A DNA stretch of 9,403 bases from Candidatus Peregrinibacteria bacterium CG10_big_fil_rev_8_21_14_0_10_49_16. GTDB taxonomy: Bacteria > Patescibacteriota > Gracilibacteria > Peribacterales > Peribacteraceae. The position numbers and the translations under genes were made by a program. The DNA is taken from contig PFDS01000021.1 in NCBI GenBank assembly GCA_002772605.1, positions 1,268 to 10,670 on the forward strand. Direction: 5' to 3'. Below the pieces are notes generated by a model, which saw nothing but the letters and a program-made list of their open reading frames with translations, was not told the origin of the DNA and made no database searches. Below are positions 1 to 6,312 of the stretch, in pieces. The number at the start of each line of letters is the position of its first letter. Position 1 is the first letter of the stretch.

Positions 1-1915
1 GCTTAGCACGGATGGCCCAGAGGCGAGCGATCATGCGAAAGTACTGGGAACCGTTCTTCGCAAGGGAGGCAATGTCAGCGCCGGTTTTTGACTCTCCTTC
101 ACGTCGTGGTACGCACGTGTAGGGAATCTCAATGAAGGAGTAGCCGAGTAAAATCGCCCGGTACATAAGATCCATAAAGTAGTCGCCATAATCCCCCGTA
201 AGACGAATGTCATCAAAGACTCTACGACGAATAGCGATGAACCCACTCGTGTAGTCGTAAAACCACCGATGCAGACTCCATCGCGTGAACGTATTCAGTG
301 CGGTGCTCAGGCCAATAGCCAAAGCAGACTCTTCTCCCTCCGCTTTCTTCTGACTTCCCCCGGGAGCAAAACGGGACCCGACGGCAATGTCATACCCTTC
401 TTCAATCTTCCGCAGTAATGCCGGAATTTTCTCCGGCGGCATGGAGAAGTCACAGTCCATCCACACGATCGTATCGCCTGTCGCGCATTCAATGCCGTGA
501 CGAATACTTTTTGTGAGACCGCGATCGGTCATACGACGTTCCAGACGCACGTGTGAATGCCCCGCATCAATGTGGCGTTGTACCAACTTCCACGTCCTAT
601 CGGGAGAATTATCATCGACCACAATGATCTCTTTCTCATGAGAAATCTCGCGATCAATCGCTGCAATTAACGGAATGATATTTCCTGCTTCGTTGTAAGT
701 GGGAAGAATAACCGATACTTTTTGAATGTCTGCCTTAGGTGTCACACTGAGCCTGTCCGTCCGGCAGGCGGGCCTGTCGCAGTGCGACACTTCTCGAATC
801 GCTTCACACACATACTCAATCTGTTCCTTCGTGAGTGCTAATCCTGAAGGCAAATACAGCCCGCGTTCTGCAATATGTTCTGTCACCGGAAACGACTCCT
901 CAGTCTGACTCAGATGACGCAGTGCAGGCTGCGACGAACACGGCTGAAAGAAATCCCTCGTATCAACACCCTTCTCTTTCAAAGCTTCACGAAGTGCATC
1001 ACGGGAAAGAGGGAAACCCTCTTCCAGAAGAACGGCATACATCCAATACACATTCTCAGCCCATTCTTTTGTAACAGGCAGTCGCAAGCCGGGAATACCC
1101 TGTAACCGCTTTTCGTACTCTCGTGCCATCCACTGCTTCTTCTCTAGAAATTTCTCGATAGATTCCAACTGACCCAATCCGCATGCTGCCTGCAAATTCG
1201 TCATGCGGAAGTTGTAGCCAACTTCTTCGTGAGTAAACCGCTTCTGTGGGGAGTGTGCCAAGTCTTTCAGCGACCGCGCATGAGAAGCAATCATATCATC
1301 GTCCGTCACAATCATCCCGCCTTCTCCAGTGGTAATAATCTTGTTGCCATAAAAGCTAAAGCAGCTCACATCCCCTATGGATCCACACAACCGTCCCTTA
1401 TACCGGGCACCGTGCACCTCTGCCGCATCTTCGATGACCTGAAGATTGTGGCGCTTCGCAAGGGCGAGAAGGGGATCCATATCCACAGGATGACCGTAGA
1501 TATGCACTGGCATAACTGCCTTCGTATTCTTTGTTATCTTCTCTTCAATGCCGGAAATATCTATGGTAAACGTGTCAGATTCACAGTCAACAAATACCGG
1601 CTTTGCCCCTGCATGAATCACAGCGAATACTGATGCAATCATGGTAAAGTTCGGCACAATCACTTCATCACCCTCCCCAATACCCATTGCTAGAAGACCG
1701 ACGTGAAGTGCCGATGTCCCACTTGTCGTCGTGACTGCGTGTTTCACGCCAAGATACTTGGCAAATTTCTCCTCAAACTGATCGATGTACTTCCCTGCAG
1801 ACGAGACCCACCCGGACTCCATCGCTTCGATGACATACCGTTTTGCAGCATCGGTGATGACGGGTTCATTAACAGGAACACGCATGAGAGTCACGGTAAA
1901 TTTTGGCTTTTCCAT
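1..1915 (-). CDS. Fusion protein: DegT-family sugar aminotransferase + GT2 glycosyltransferase (3' end outside window)
   Basis: One frame is open from the ATG at 1915 to the left edge, 638 visible codons with no stop. Residues about 11-375 form a full-length PLP-dependent sugar aminotransferase, residues 376-393 are encoded by a palindromic repeat, and residues about 399-638 form a DPM1/ArnC-like GT2. Gene and domain order suggest that the first half makes an aminated nucleotide sugar and the second half loads a sugar onto a polyprenyl phosphate at the cytoplasmic membrane face; this coupling is inference. The start overlaps the cupin gene by 47 bases. AGGGG directly abuts the ATG and AAGGA lies 13 bases upstream, so neither is well placed. 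A later ATG at 1885 (MRVPVNEP) is an alternative start that matches where this family usually begins. I am sure of both domains. I am less sure they form one polypeptide, because a single-base error in the GC-rich linker would separate them. Confidence 0.85.
   Translation of the reverse strand, partial: MEKPKFTVTLMRVPVNEPVITDAAKRYVIEAMESGWVSSAGKYIDQFEEKFAKYLGVKHAVTTTSGTSALHVGLLAMGIGEGDEVIVPNFTMIASVFAVIHAGAKPVFVDCESDTFTIDISGIEEKITKNTKAVMPVHIYGHPVDMDPLLALAKRHNLQVIEDAAEVHGARYKGRLCGSIGDVSCFSFYGNKIITTGEGGMIVTDDDMIASHARSLKDLAHSPQKRFTHEEVGYNFRMTNLQAACGLGQLESIEKFLEKKQWMAREYEKRLQGIPGLRLPVTKEWAENVYWMYAVLLEEGFPLSRDALREALKEKGVDTRDFFQPCSSQPALRHLSQTEESFPVTEHIAERGLYLPSGLALTKEQIEYVCEAIREVSHCDRPACRTDRLSVTPKADIQKVSVILPTYNEAGNIIPLIAAIDREISHEKEIIVVDDNSPDRTWKLVQRHIDAGHSHVRLERRMTDRGLTKSIRHGIECATGDTIVWMDCDFSMPPEKIPALLRKIEEGYDIAVGSRFAPGGSQKKAEGEESALAIGLSTALNTFTRWSLHRWFYDYTSGFIAIRRRVFDDIRLTGDYGDYFMDLMYRAILLGYSFIEIPYTCVPRREGESKTGADIASLAKNGSQYFRMIARLWAIRAK
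2..718 (-). other. Domain: GT2 glycosyltransferase, polyprenyl-phosphate sugar synthase type (DPM1/ArnC-like)
   Basis: This is the C-terminal part of the fusion, from residue 400. Visible GT-A motifs are VSVILPTYNEAGNI (400-413), the nucleotide-binding VVDDNSPDRT with D434/D435, RGLTKSIRHGIE, and WMDCDFSMPPEKIP holding the metal-binding D487-C-D489. Then come AVGSRFAPGG, the acceptor-region DYTSGFIAIRRRVFDD, and EIPYTCVPRREGESKTG, which is the C-terminal signature of the dolichyl/undecaprenyl-phosphate sugar synthases. About 239 residues are visible, close to a whole catalytic domain, and the frame is still open at the window edge. I cannot see whether a membrane-anchoring tail follows. The donor is probably a nucleotide sugar and the acceptor a polyprenyl phosphate. 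The only candidate independent start is a GTG at 745-743 with no convincing ribosome site. Confidence 0.85.
739..790. repeat. Nested palindromic repeat, translated as the linker of the aminotransferase-GT2 fusion
   Basis: The outer arms GTGTCACACTG (739-749) and CAGTGCGACAC (780-790) are inverted repeats matching at 10 of 11 positions. Inside, GCCTGTC occurs twice in direct orientation (751-757 and 772-778) around a 14-base GC-rich core containing CCGGCAGGCGG. Removing one direct repeat plus the core (21 bases, 7 codons) leaves a 31-base hairpin of the type GTGTC-n-CACTG-loop-CAGTG-n-GACAC. The core can pair alternately with either flank through GCCTG/CAGGC. On the minus strand it encodes residues 376-393 of the fusion. 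It lies exactly between the aminotransferase C-terminus and the first GT2 strand. It resembles dispersed bacterial palindromes; I cannot see other copies within this window. Confidence 0.8.
791..1915 (-). other. Domain: PLP-dependent nucleotide-sugar 4-aminotransferase, perosamine-synthase-like
   Basis: This is the N-terminal 375 residues of the fusion. It shows the whole fold-type I DegT/DnrJ/EryC1/StrS pattern in order: VNEPVI near residue 15, SGWVSSAGKYI at 34-44, the phosphate-cradle TTSGTSALH around 63-71, VHIYGHPVDMDP at 137-148, EDAAEVHGA with the PLP-ring aspartate D163, and SFYGNKIITTGEGG with the Schiff-base lysine K192. YNFRMTNLQAA follows around 234-244. The end, LTKEQIEYVCEAIREV, is the normal C-terminus of the family, so the domain is complete. 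The lysine-loop wording matches GDP-perosamine synthases (GDP-4-keto-6-deoxymannose to GDP-perosamine) better than ArnB. Closely related 4-aminotransferases share it, so the substrate is a guess. No GDP-mannose 4,6-dehydratase is visible here to supply the keto sugar. Confidence 0.85.
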
Positions 1916-2294
1916 CCCCTGGAAACGGTCCTTGCTTTACTTCGATCATTCGAGCATCTTCAAGTACGTCGATCTTATGACCACCACGCAGGAACAGGAG
2001 AAAATCTCCCGCCTGCAATTCTTTCTCCATGAGCACGTTCCATTCTTCGTCAAAAACTGTCGCCTGGATACGACCACGTTCAATGTAGAGAAATTCGCTC
2101 ATGGTCTGAACGCTGTACTTCTGCTTCGGATGCGTATGCGGTTCCACCATGTATCCCGCAGGACGCTCCATGAGTCCCAATTGCATGGGCAAATCCGGCG
2201 GCGTGAGAAACCGCGCTCCATCAACCGCCATATCCCGTTGAAAAAAGAGTGCATAGGTGTTTTTCCCCTTCCGGATCACATCAATAGGTTCCAT
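1869..2294 (-). CDS. Cupin-fold protein of unknown sugar-related function
   Basis: A small single-domain beta-barrel cupin of 141 residues. The likely metal ligands are H53 and H55 (EPHTHP), E67 (SEFLYIERG) and H106 (GGHKIDV). The first cupin motif has a longer gap before the glutamate than the textbook spacing, and the second motif is GDFLLFLRGGHKI. It has no signal peptide and no membrane segment. It sits 14 bases after the stop of the upstream GT4 and overlaps the start of the aminotransferase, so it is probably co-transcribed and coupled with them. That setting suggests action on a nucleotide sugar or glycan intermediate, such as an isomerase, epimerase or non-catalytic binding protein. 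I cannot choose among these and do not claim FdtA/RmlC identity. The ATG at 2294 is preferred over an upstream ATG at 2453 that would run deep into the GT4 gene. It is preceded by TATTCTGTAC rather than a ribosome site. Confidence 0.85.
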   Translation of the reverse strand: MEPIDVIRKGKNTYALFFQRDMAVDGARFLTPPDLPMQLGLMERPAGYMVEPHTHPKQKYSVQTMSEFLYIERGRIQATVFDEEWNVLMEKELQAGDFLLFLRGGHKIDVLEDARMIEVKQGPFPGDGKAKIYRDSHACSC

Positions 2295-2296
2295 AT

Positions 2297-2306
2297 GTAC
2301 AGAATA
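2297..2306 (-). promoter_or_regulatory. Putative -10 element placed for a leaderless cupin transcript
   Basis: On the minus strand TATTCTGTAC ends 2 bases before the cupin ATG, leaving 6 bases between TATTCT and the start codon. A sigma-70-type -10 hexamer here would start transcription at or next to the A of ATG. The identical 10-mer stands at the same spacing before the GT4 gene. A loose -35 candidate, TTGTTC, lies 18 bases upstream inside the GT4 coding sequence. Functional status is inference. Confidence 0.4.
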
Positions 2307-2308
2307 TC

Positions 2309-3487
2309 TTACTCTGGATGAGAAGAACAATGTGCGGCATCTAAAATCCTTTTCATGCGTTTCTCCCAGCTGTAGCTGTAAGAAAGCTCTTTGGCCGTAC
2401 GCACCTTCTTTGCCGCTTCCTGCGGATGGTTGAGAACGTAGGAAATGGACCACGCAAGGGCTTCGGGATCCCCCGGTTTACAAAAGAATACGTGATCGTT
2501 CCCGACAACATCACGCACCGGAGGAAGGTCTGCACAGACAATCGGTCGTCCTGCCGCCAGATACTCAAAAAGCTTCAAAGGAGACGTGTCGCGGTGAAAG
2601 TAGGGATGGTCTGTCTTCGGTGCCGGATACACCAGAACATCACACGCTGTGAGGCTACTTGGTACCTCCTGTGCACGAATGTGCCCCTCAAACATCACAG
2701 AACCTGCAATTCCAAGCTTTTCGGCATACTTCTGATACTGCTTTACCCACTCTCCAGGACCCCCCACAATCCAGCCAAAGAAGGGGATATTGCGTTCTTT
2801 TAGTAAAGAAAATGCCTCCAGAAGCTCTCCTACACCCTTTGCAATGTCCCCCCGCGTCACCAGTGACCCGACGTATCCCACAACAGGGATATTGAGAGGA
2901 ACGCGCCACTGCTCACGTGCATGTAAAACAGTAGGCAGTTTTTGGAAGCGTCCCGTATCCACACCATCGTGTGCAATCATGACATGTTCAGGTTGTACGC
3001 CACCCGATAGAAGCACTCCACGCATAGGAGAGGTAAGGCACACGATCAGTCTGCACTGATTGCAGAACTTCACAAAACGACGATTGAGTGCTTCCGGAAG
3101 AGTGTGTGCCTCAAACACAACAGGTCTCTTCGTACGAATCAGTACAGGCAAGAGCACACGCGAACGAACGTAGATGCAGTCTGTGTCATGCCGTGCAAAA
3201 TATGCACCAAGCACCTTGCGGTAACGATACATATTCACAAGAAAGTGGAACCGACCGGGAATCCACCAAGACTCTGTCGCATCAACATGTGGTAAGTATT
3301 CCACCGTAAATGTACGCGCAAGACCGTAGTAGGAAAAAGCATCTTCCTTAATGGCATTGTGTATGGATGGACAGAGGAGACGAACATCGTGACCAAGAGC
3401 AGCCAGTGCTGCACACACTTCCGCAATCTGCTTGCCGTGCGCTTTCTGTACAGGAAAACGCGTCTGCGTCACATACGTTACTCGCAT
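2309..3487 (-). CDS. Glycosyltransferase family 4 (GT-B fold)
   Basis: A 392-residue retaining glycosyltransferase, probably cytoplasmic, adding a sugar from a nucleotide donor during oligosaccharide assembly. The N-terminal Rossmann half begins VTYVTQTRFPVQKAHGKQI with the acceptor-site glycine loop, followed by LGHDVRLLCP. FEAHTLP and IAHDGVDTGRF end the first half. The C-terminal half has GYVGSL (204-209), GWIVGGPGEW (238-247), VMFEGHI, and the donor-binding DTSPLKLFEYLAAGRPIV. The family's E-x7-E pair appears here as D300-x7-E308, a variation often seen in the SPLKLFEY subgroup. I chose the ATG at 3487 because the protein then starts directly with its first beta strand and is preceded by TATTCTGTAC; the ATG at 3517 would add ten uncharacteristic residues. 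It is the first gene of a leftward operon with the cupin and the aminotransferase-GT2 fusion. Donor and acceptor are unknown. Confidence 0.9.
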   Translation of the reverse strand: MRVTYVTQTRFPVQKAHGKQIAEVCAALAALGHDVRLLCPSIHNAIKEDAFSYYGLARTFTVEYLPHVDATESWWIPGRFHFLVNMYRYRKVLGAYFARHDTDCIYVRSRVLLPVLIRTKRPVVFEAHTLPEALNRRFVKFCNQCRLIVCLTSPMRGVLLSGGVQPEHVMIAHDGVDTGRFQKLPTVLHAREQWRVPLNIPVVGYVGSLVTRGDIAKGVGELLEAFSLLKERNIPFFGWIVGGPGEWVKQYQKYAEKLGIAGSVMFEGHIRAQEVPSSLTACDVLVYPAPKTDHPYFHRDTSPLKLFEYLAAGRPIVCADLPPVRDVVGNDHVFFCKPGDPEALAWSISYVLNHPQEAAKKVRTAKELSYSYSWEKRMKRILDAAHCSSHPE

Positions 3488-3489
3488 GC

Positions 3490-3499
3490 GTACAGAATA
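3490..3499 (-). promoter_or_regulatory. Putative -10 element at the GT4 start (leaderless type)
   Basis: On the minus strand TATTCTGTAC ends 2 bases before the ATG at 3487, so a transcription start would fall at the start codon. A weak -35 match, TTGTAT, is 17 bases upstream of TATTCT. There is no Shine-Dalgarno sequence in this position. It is the likely promoter of the leftward GT4-cupin-aminotransferase operon. Confidence 0.5.
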
Positions 3500-3501
3500 C
3501 C

Positions 3502-3516
3502 TGTCAATTATTGACA
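3502..3516. promoter_or_regulatory. Perfect 15-bp palindrome in a divergent intergenic region (operator candidate)
   Basis: TGTCAAT-T-ATTGACA is a perfect inverted repeat with a one-base centre. It lies 2 bases upstream of the putative -10 hexamer of the leftward GT4 gene, in the spacer of that promoter, and 56 bases before the rightward GT4 start. Each arm contains TTGACA reading outward, but neither has a good -10 partner at 16-18 bases, so a protein-binding site is a better reading than paired -35 elements. The rest of 3488-3571 is AT-rich and shows no clear promoter for the rightward gene. Confidence 0.4.
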
Positions 3517-3571
3517 ATACAAAATAATTGATTCTGAGAACATTTTACGGAAAACTCCTCAAGAATAAGCC

Positions 3572-4549
3572 ATGTCTTCCATCTTCGCCTTCGGCTACCA
3601 CGACCAAAACGCTCCCCGGCACTGGAATATTTGCAAGCAACTACGCGGCGCAGGCCACGACATCATCGAGTGTCACACGACAAAAAAGGGGTTCTTTGGA
3701 AAGAGTATCGATTTGTGGAAGAGATATGGAGAAATACAAAATAAAACATTAAAAATACACAGTATTCTCGTCACTTTCCCAGGGCACTACTTGATGCCAC
3801 TAGCCTGGTGCCTCACGCGCTTTCCAAGAAAGAAACTTATCTTCGATGCATTTATCTCACTCTACGACACGAATGTCTGTGACCGAAAACGCTTCGCAAC
3901 ATGGAGTCTTTTTGCATGGTTCCTCTTCTTTGTAGATGTCGTCAGTTGTCACCTCGCAGATGAAGTACTGGTCGATACGAAAGAGCATAAGAAATATTTC
4001 GTGAAGATGTTCAGACTAAAACCGGAAAAGGTTCGTGTGATCTACTTGGGAACACGAGAGGATTTGTTTTACAAAAAGCGGGTAGAGGGTAGCGGCTATC
4101 CTCTAAACGCTCATCATGTTCTCTTCTACGGAACCTACATCCCCCTTCAGGGCATCGAATACATTCTCGACGCTGCAAACATCCTGCAACACTCCCACCC
4201 TCAGATCCACTTTACTCTCATCGGTAGAGGACAAACTTACCCAGAAATGCGTGCACTGGCAGAAAAGCTGAAACTGCAAAATATCACCTTCAAAGATCCA
4301 GTTCCATACGAAGAGCTCCCGGACCTTATCCGCGGAAGTCACCTCTGCCTCGGGGTATTTGGCACCACCGCTAAAGCTTCCCGCGTCATTCCGCACAAAG
4401 TCTACGATGCCGTCGCCTGTGCAGTCCCCATCGTGACTGCCGACACACCGGCAATCCGAGAAAAGTTTGCAGATCATAAAGGAGTGATTCTGTGTGAAGC
4501 GGGAAGCGGAGACATGCTCGCACGACGGATCACAGACTACTTTTCGTGA
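3572..4549 (+). CDS. Glycosyltransferase family 4 (GT-B fold), short form
   Basis: A 325-residue glycosyltransferase, at the short end of the family. The N-terminal half begins MSSIFAFGYHDQNAPRHWNICKQLRGAGHDI; its fold is divergent, and there are hydrophobic stretches near 75-82 and 111-128 that may touch the membrane. The C-terminal half is clearer: VRVIYLGTREDLF (154-166), VLFYGTYIPLQGIEYILDA (183-201), FTLIGRGQTYPEM, ITFKDPVPYEELPDLI, and the donor-binding RVIPHKVYDAVACAVPIVTAD, where D279 replaces the usual second glutamate of E-x7-E. It lies alone on the plus strand between two leftward operons, and its last 13 bases overlap the end of the GT-C gene in the opposite orientation. No Shine-Dalgarno sequence is visible before the ATG. 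Its sugar specificity is unknown. Confidence 0.85.
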   Translation: MSSIFAFGYHDQNAPRHWNICKQLRGAGHDIIECHTTKKGFFGKSIDLWKRYGEIQNKTLKIHSILVTFPGHYLMPLAWCLTRFPRKKLIFDAFISLYDTNVCDRKRFATWSLFAWFLFFVDVVSCHLADEVLVDTKEHKKYFVKMFRLKPEKVRVIYLGTREDLFYKKRVEGSGYPLNAHHVLFYGTYIPLQGIEYILDAANILQHSHPQIHFTLIGRGQTYPEMRALAEKLKLQNITFKDPVPYEELPDLIRGSHLCLGVFGTTAKASRVIPHKVYDAVACAVPIVTADTPAIREKFADHKGVILCEAGSGDMLARRITDYFS

Positions 4550-6303
4550 AACGCCTCCTTCCGAAACTGCACAACCAAATCTCCCACAGGAACGTACGAT
4601 GCGGCACAGGAAGGAACTTCACTTGTGAACTCCGCTACAAAGAACTCTTTAAGAGGGTGTTCGTCAAAAACACTCTGCTTCATTGCAAGAATGGTTCCGT
4701 CACGAATGACATTTTCCGCAGTTCTGAGAAATAGCCAGTGGTCACGCGGCAGATAACTGTGTGCACCTGCACCGATAGTAGGCATGGGACCAATCGGCGA
4801 ATGCCGAGTGAAGCCGAGACCGGACCAGTATCCCGCATCGCTCACATATCGGTCCACCCCGCATGCATCGAGCAGGGTATCGAATTGCTCTGCCCGGTCA
4901 CGATGCACTGACGCCACATTGCTCTGCATCTGCGAAAGGTACTCAAGGTGCTGCGTGCTCGGCTCATACCAAAACGCAGACCATACGGTCATCGTTCCCA
5001 CTGCGACTACGAAAAGCGGATGCACAGATCCTTGTGCCATGGACTGCACAAACAGCACGGTAATTGCAAAATACACCGGAAACGCGAAAGCGAAATGGTT
5101 ATTCAGGTAACCGCCGCTGCCGACAGCAAACGAGAGAAGATACAGTACGGGAAACAGAAGCACAAAACGGAAGAGGAGTTTTTGCTTCCATAAAAACCAG
5201 AGAAGCGGAGTAAACAGAAAAACAAGAATGAGGCCATGCACGGAAAAACGGTGGTACTGCGTCAGAATAGAAGGGCTCTGCCAGTGAAGCACATCCGAAA
5301 GAATCAGAAGTGCCTCCGATACAAACATGAGGTAAAAAAGACCGACAAAACCTGCAAGCGCAGCGCACGTCACAAGAGTACCGCGACGACCTCTCCAGCA
5401 AACCACAGCTGAACTAAAAAGCACACCAAGAAGGTATCCTAAGAGAGGAGCAGGAAGGAAAAACCGTGTCACATTTCCATACAACCAACGAATGGATAAC
5501 CCACGACCCCAAAACGGTAAATGTTCCTCGGCATTCAGAGTCGTGCGACTGCCAACCATCACAGGCAAGTACACTTCAACGTAGGGACCGAGGAGACCAA
5601 AGACTGCAAGGACAAGTACCCCCAATACTCCCCCAACCACGAGAGGCACAAGGAAGTACTTCACAAAATGCCCGGGACTTTTTGCCAAGAGAATTGCCGC
5701 TCCAAGAACAGTAAAAAGAAAAGGCTCTTTCGTTCCAATTGCTCCCGCAAGAAACAGTGAATTACAGAGAATGCGCAGCCACGACCAACGATCTTCTGCA
5801 GTAGCCATGTTGTAGACGAAGAGGGCGCCAAATACACATCCGAAAAACTCTGCCTGACCACCCGGGGCACGCTCTTGCAGGTACAACGTGACAAGCATAC
5901 CAAGAGTCAGTGCCAGGCATCCCCCTGCGATGGAAAACGGCCGTCCACGACGGGAAGGCAGTGCTCTGATATACGCCACAAGAGCCCCGCAACCAAGCAG
6001 GACAAAACAACCAACAGCAAACATACGGTAGAGCAGATCTCCGCCCGTCAGGAGGAGAGAGGCGACGGTGAACAGGTAGATTCCAGGCGGCTTCGACTCA
6101 AACAAGTCAATGTATGGTGTCAGGCCGTTGAGTATGCCACGGCCAATGGTAAAAAAAATCAGAGCATCCCATTCGAGCGCCTGAAATGACAGCAAAAAAA
6201 TCCGCACGAAGTCATGCAGGAGAAATAGTGCAGCAAGACCACAGAGTAGACATAGCACCCATCGGCCCACTCTCTGTACATCGGCACTGAACGTGCGCAG
6301 CAT
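4537..6303 (-). CDS. Membrane GT-C glycosyltransferase, GT39/PMT-ArnT-like
   Basis: A 588-residue polytopic membrane protein. It probably transfers a sugar from a polyprenyl-phosphate carrier to an acceptor on the outer face of the cytoplasmic membrane. The first membrane segment (about 14-40) is followed by the acidic catalytic loop with E44-W-D46, then RGILNGLTPYIDLFESKPPGIYLF (54-78), a hallmark of bacterial GT39-like proteins. GGQAEFFGCVFG (148-159) and GTKEPFLF (190-197) correspond to later conserved motifs. I count roughly ten or more hydrophobic segments up to about residue 442, then a soluble tail of about 145 residues. The gene starts 9 bases after the carbamoyltransferase stop, so the two form an operon. 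TAGCAT stands 6 bases before the ATG and no ribosome site is seen. Acceptor (lipid, glycan or protein) cannot be told from sequence. Confidence 0.85.
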   Translation of the reverse strand: MLRTFSADVQRVGRWVLCLLCGLAALFLLHDFVRIFLLSFQALEWDALIFFTIGRGILNGLTPYIDLFESKPPGIYLFTVASLLLTGGDLLYRMFAVGCFVLLGCGALVAYIRALPSRRGRPFSIAGGCLALTLGMLVTLYLQERAPGGQAEFFGCVFGALFVYNMATAEDRWSWLRILCNSLFLAGAIGTKEPFLFTVLGAAILLAKSPGHFVKYFLVPLVVGGVLGVLVLAVFGLLGPYVEVYLPVMVGSRTTLNAEEHLPFWGRGLSIRWLYGNVTRFFLPAPLLGYLLGVLFSSAVVCWRGRRGTLVTCAALAGFVGLFYLMFVSEALLILSDVLHWQSPSILTQYHRFSVHGLILVFLFTPLLWFLWKQKLLFRFVLLFPVLYLLSFAVGSGGYLNNHFAFAFPVYFAITVLFVQSMAQGSVHPLFVVAVGTMTVWSAFWYEPSTQHLEYLSQMQSNVASVHRDRAEQFDTLLDACGVDRYVSDAGYWSGLGFTRHSPIGPMPTIGAGAHSYLPRDHWLFLRTAENVIRDGTILAMKQSVFDEHPLKEFFVAEFTSEVPSCAASYVPVGDLVVQFRKEAFHEK

Positions 6304-6312
6304 ATGAGTATG

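Noticed and set aside
743..745. GTG as an independent start for the GT2
   Set aside because: It has no convincing ribosome site and lies within a frame open from the aminotransferase. It is kept only as an alternative if the linker contains a sequence error.
1229..1633. A 134-codon open frame on the plus strand, and similar antisense frames across the window
   Set aside because: They lie opposite strongly conserved enzyme motifs and have no recognisable domain, so they are shadows of the real genes.
1869..2453. A longer 194-residue version of the cupin starting at 2453
   Set aside because: The extra 53 residues overlap the GT4 coding region and have no cupin character. The ATG at 2294 starts just after the GT4 stop and directly precedes the fold.
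3502..3516. TTGACA in both arms as back-to-back -35 boxes
   Set aside because: Neither has an acceptable -10 hexamer at 16-18 bases. The leftward one is only 2 bases from TATTCT.
3488..3517. ATG at 3517 as the start of the leftward GT4
   Set aside because: It would add ten non-conserved residues and place the palindrome and -10-like motif inside the gene. The ATG at 3487 begins at the first beta strand of the fold.
4537..4570. Possible bidirectional terminator where the GT4 and GT-C genes meet
   Set aside because: The two genes overlap by 13 bases, and I found no GC-rich hairpin followed by a T-run on either strand.
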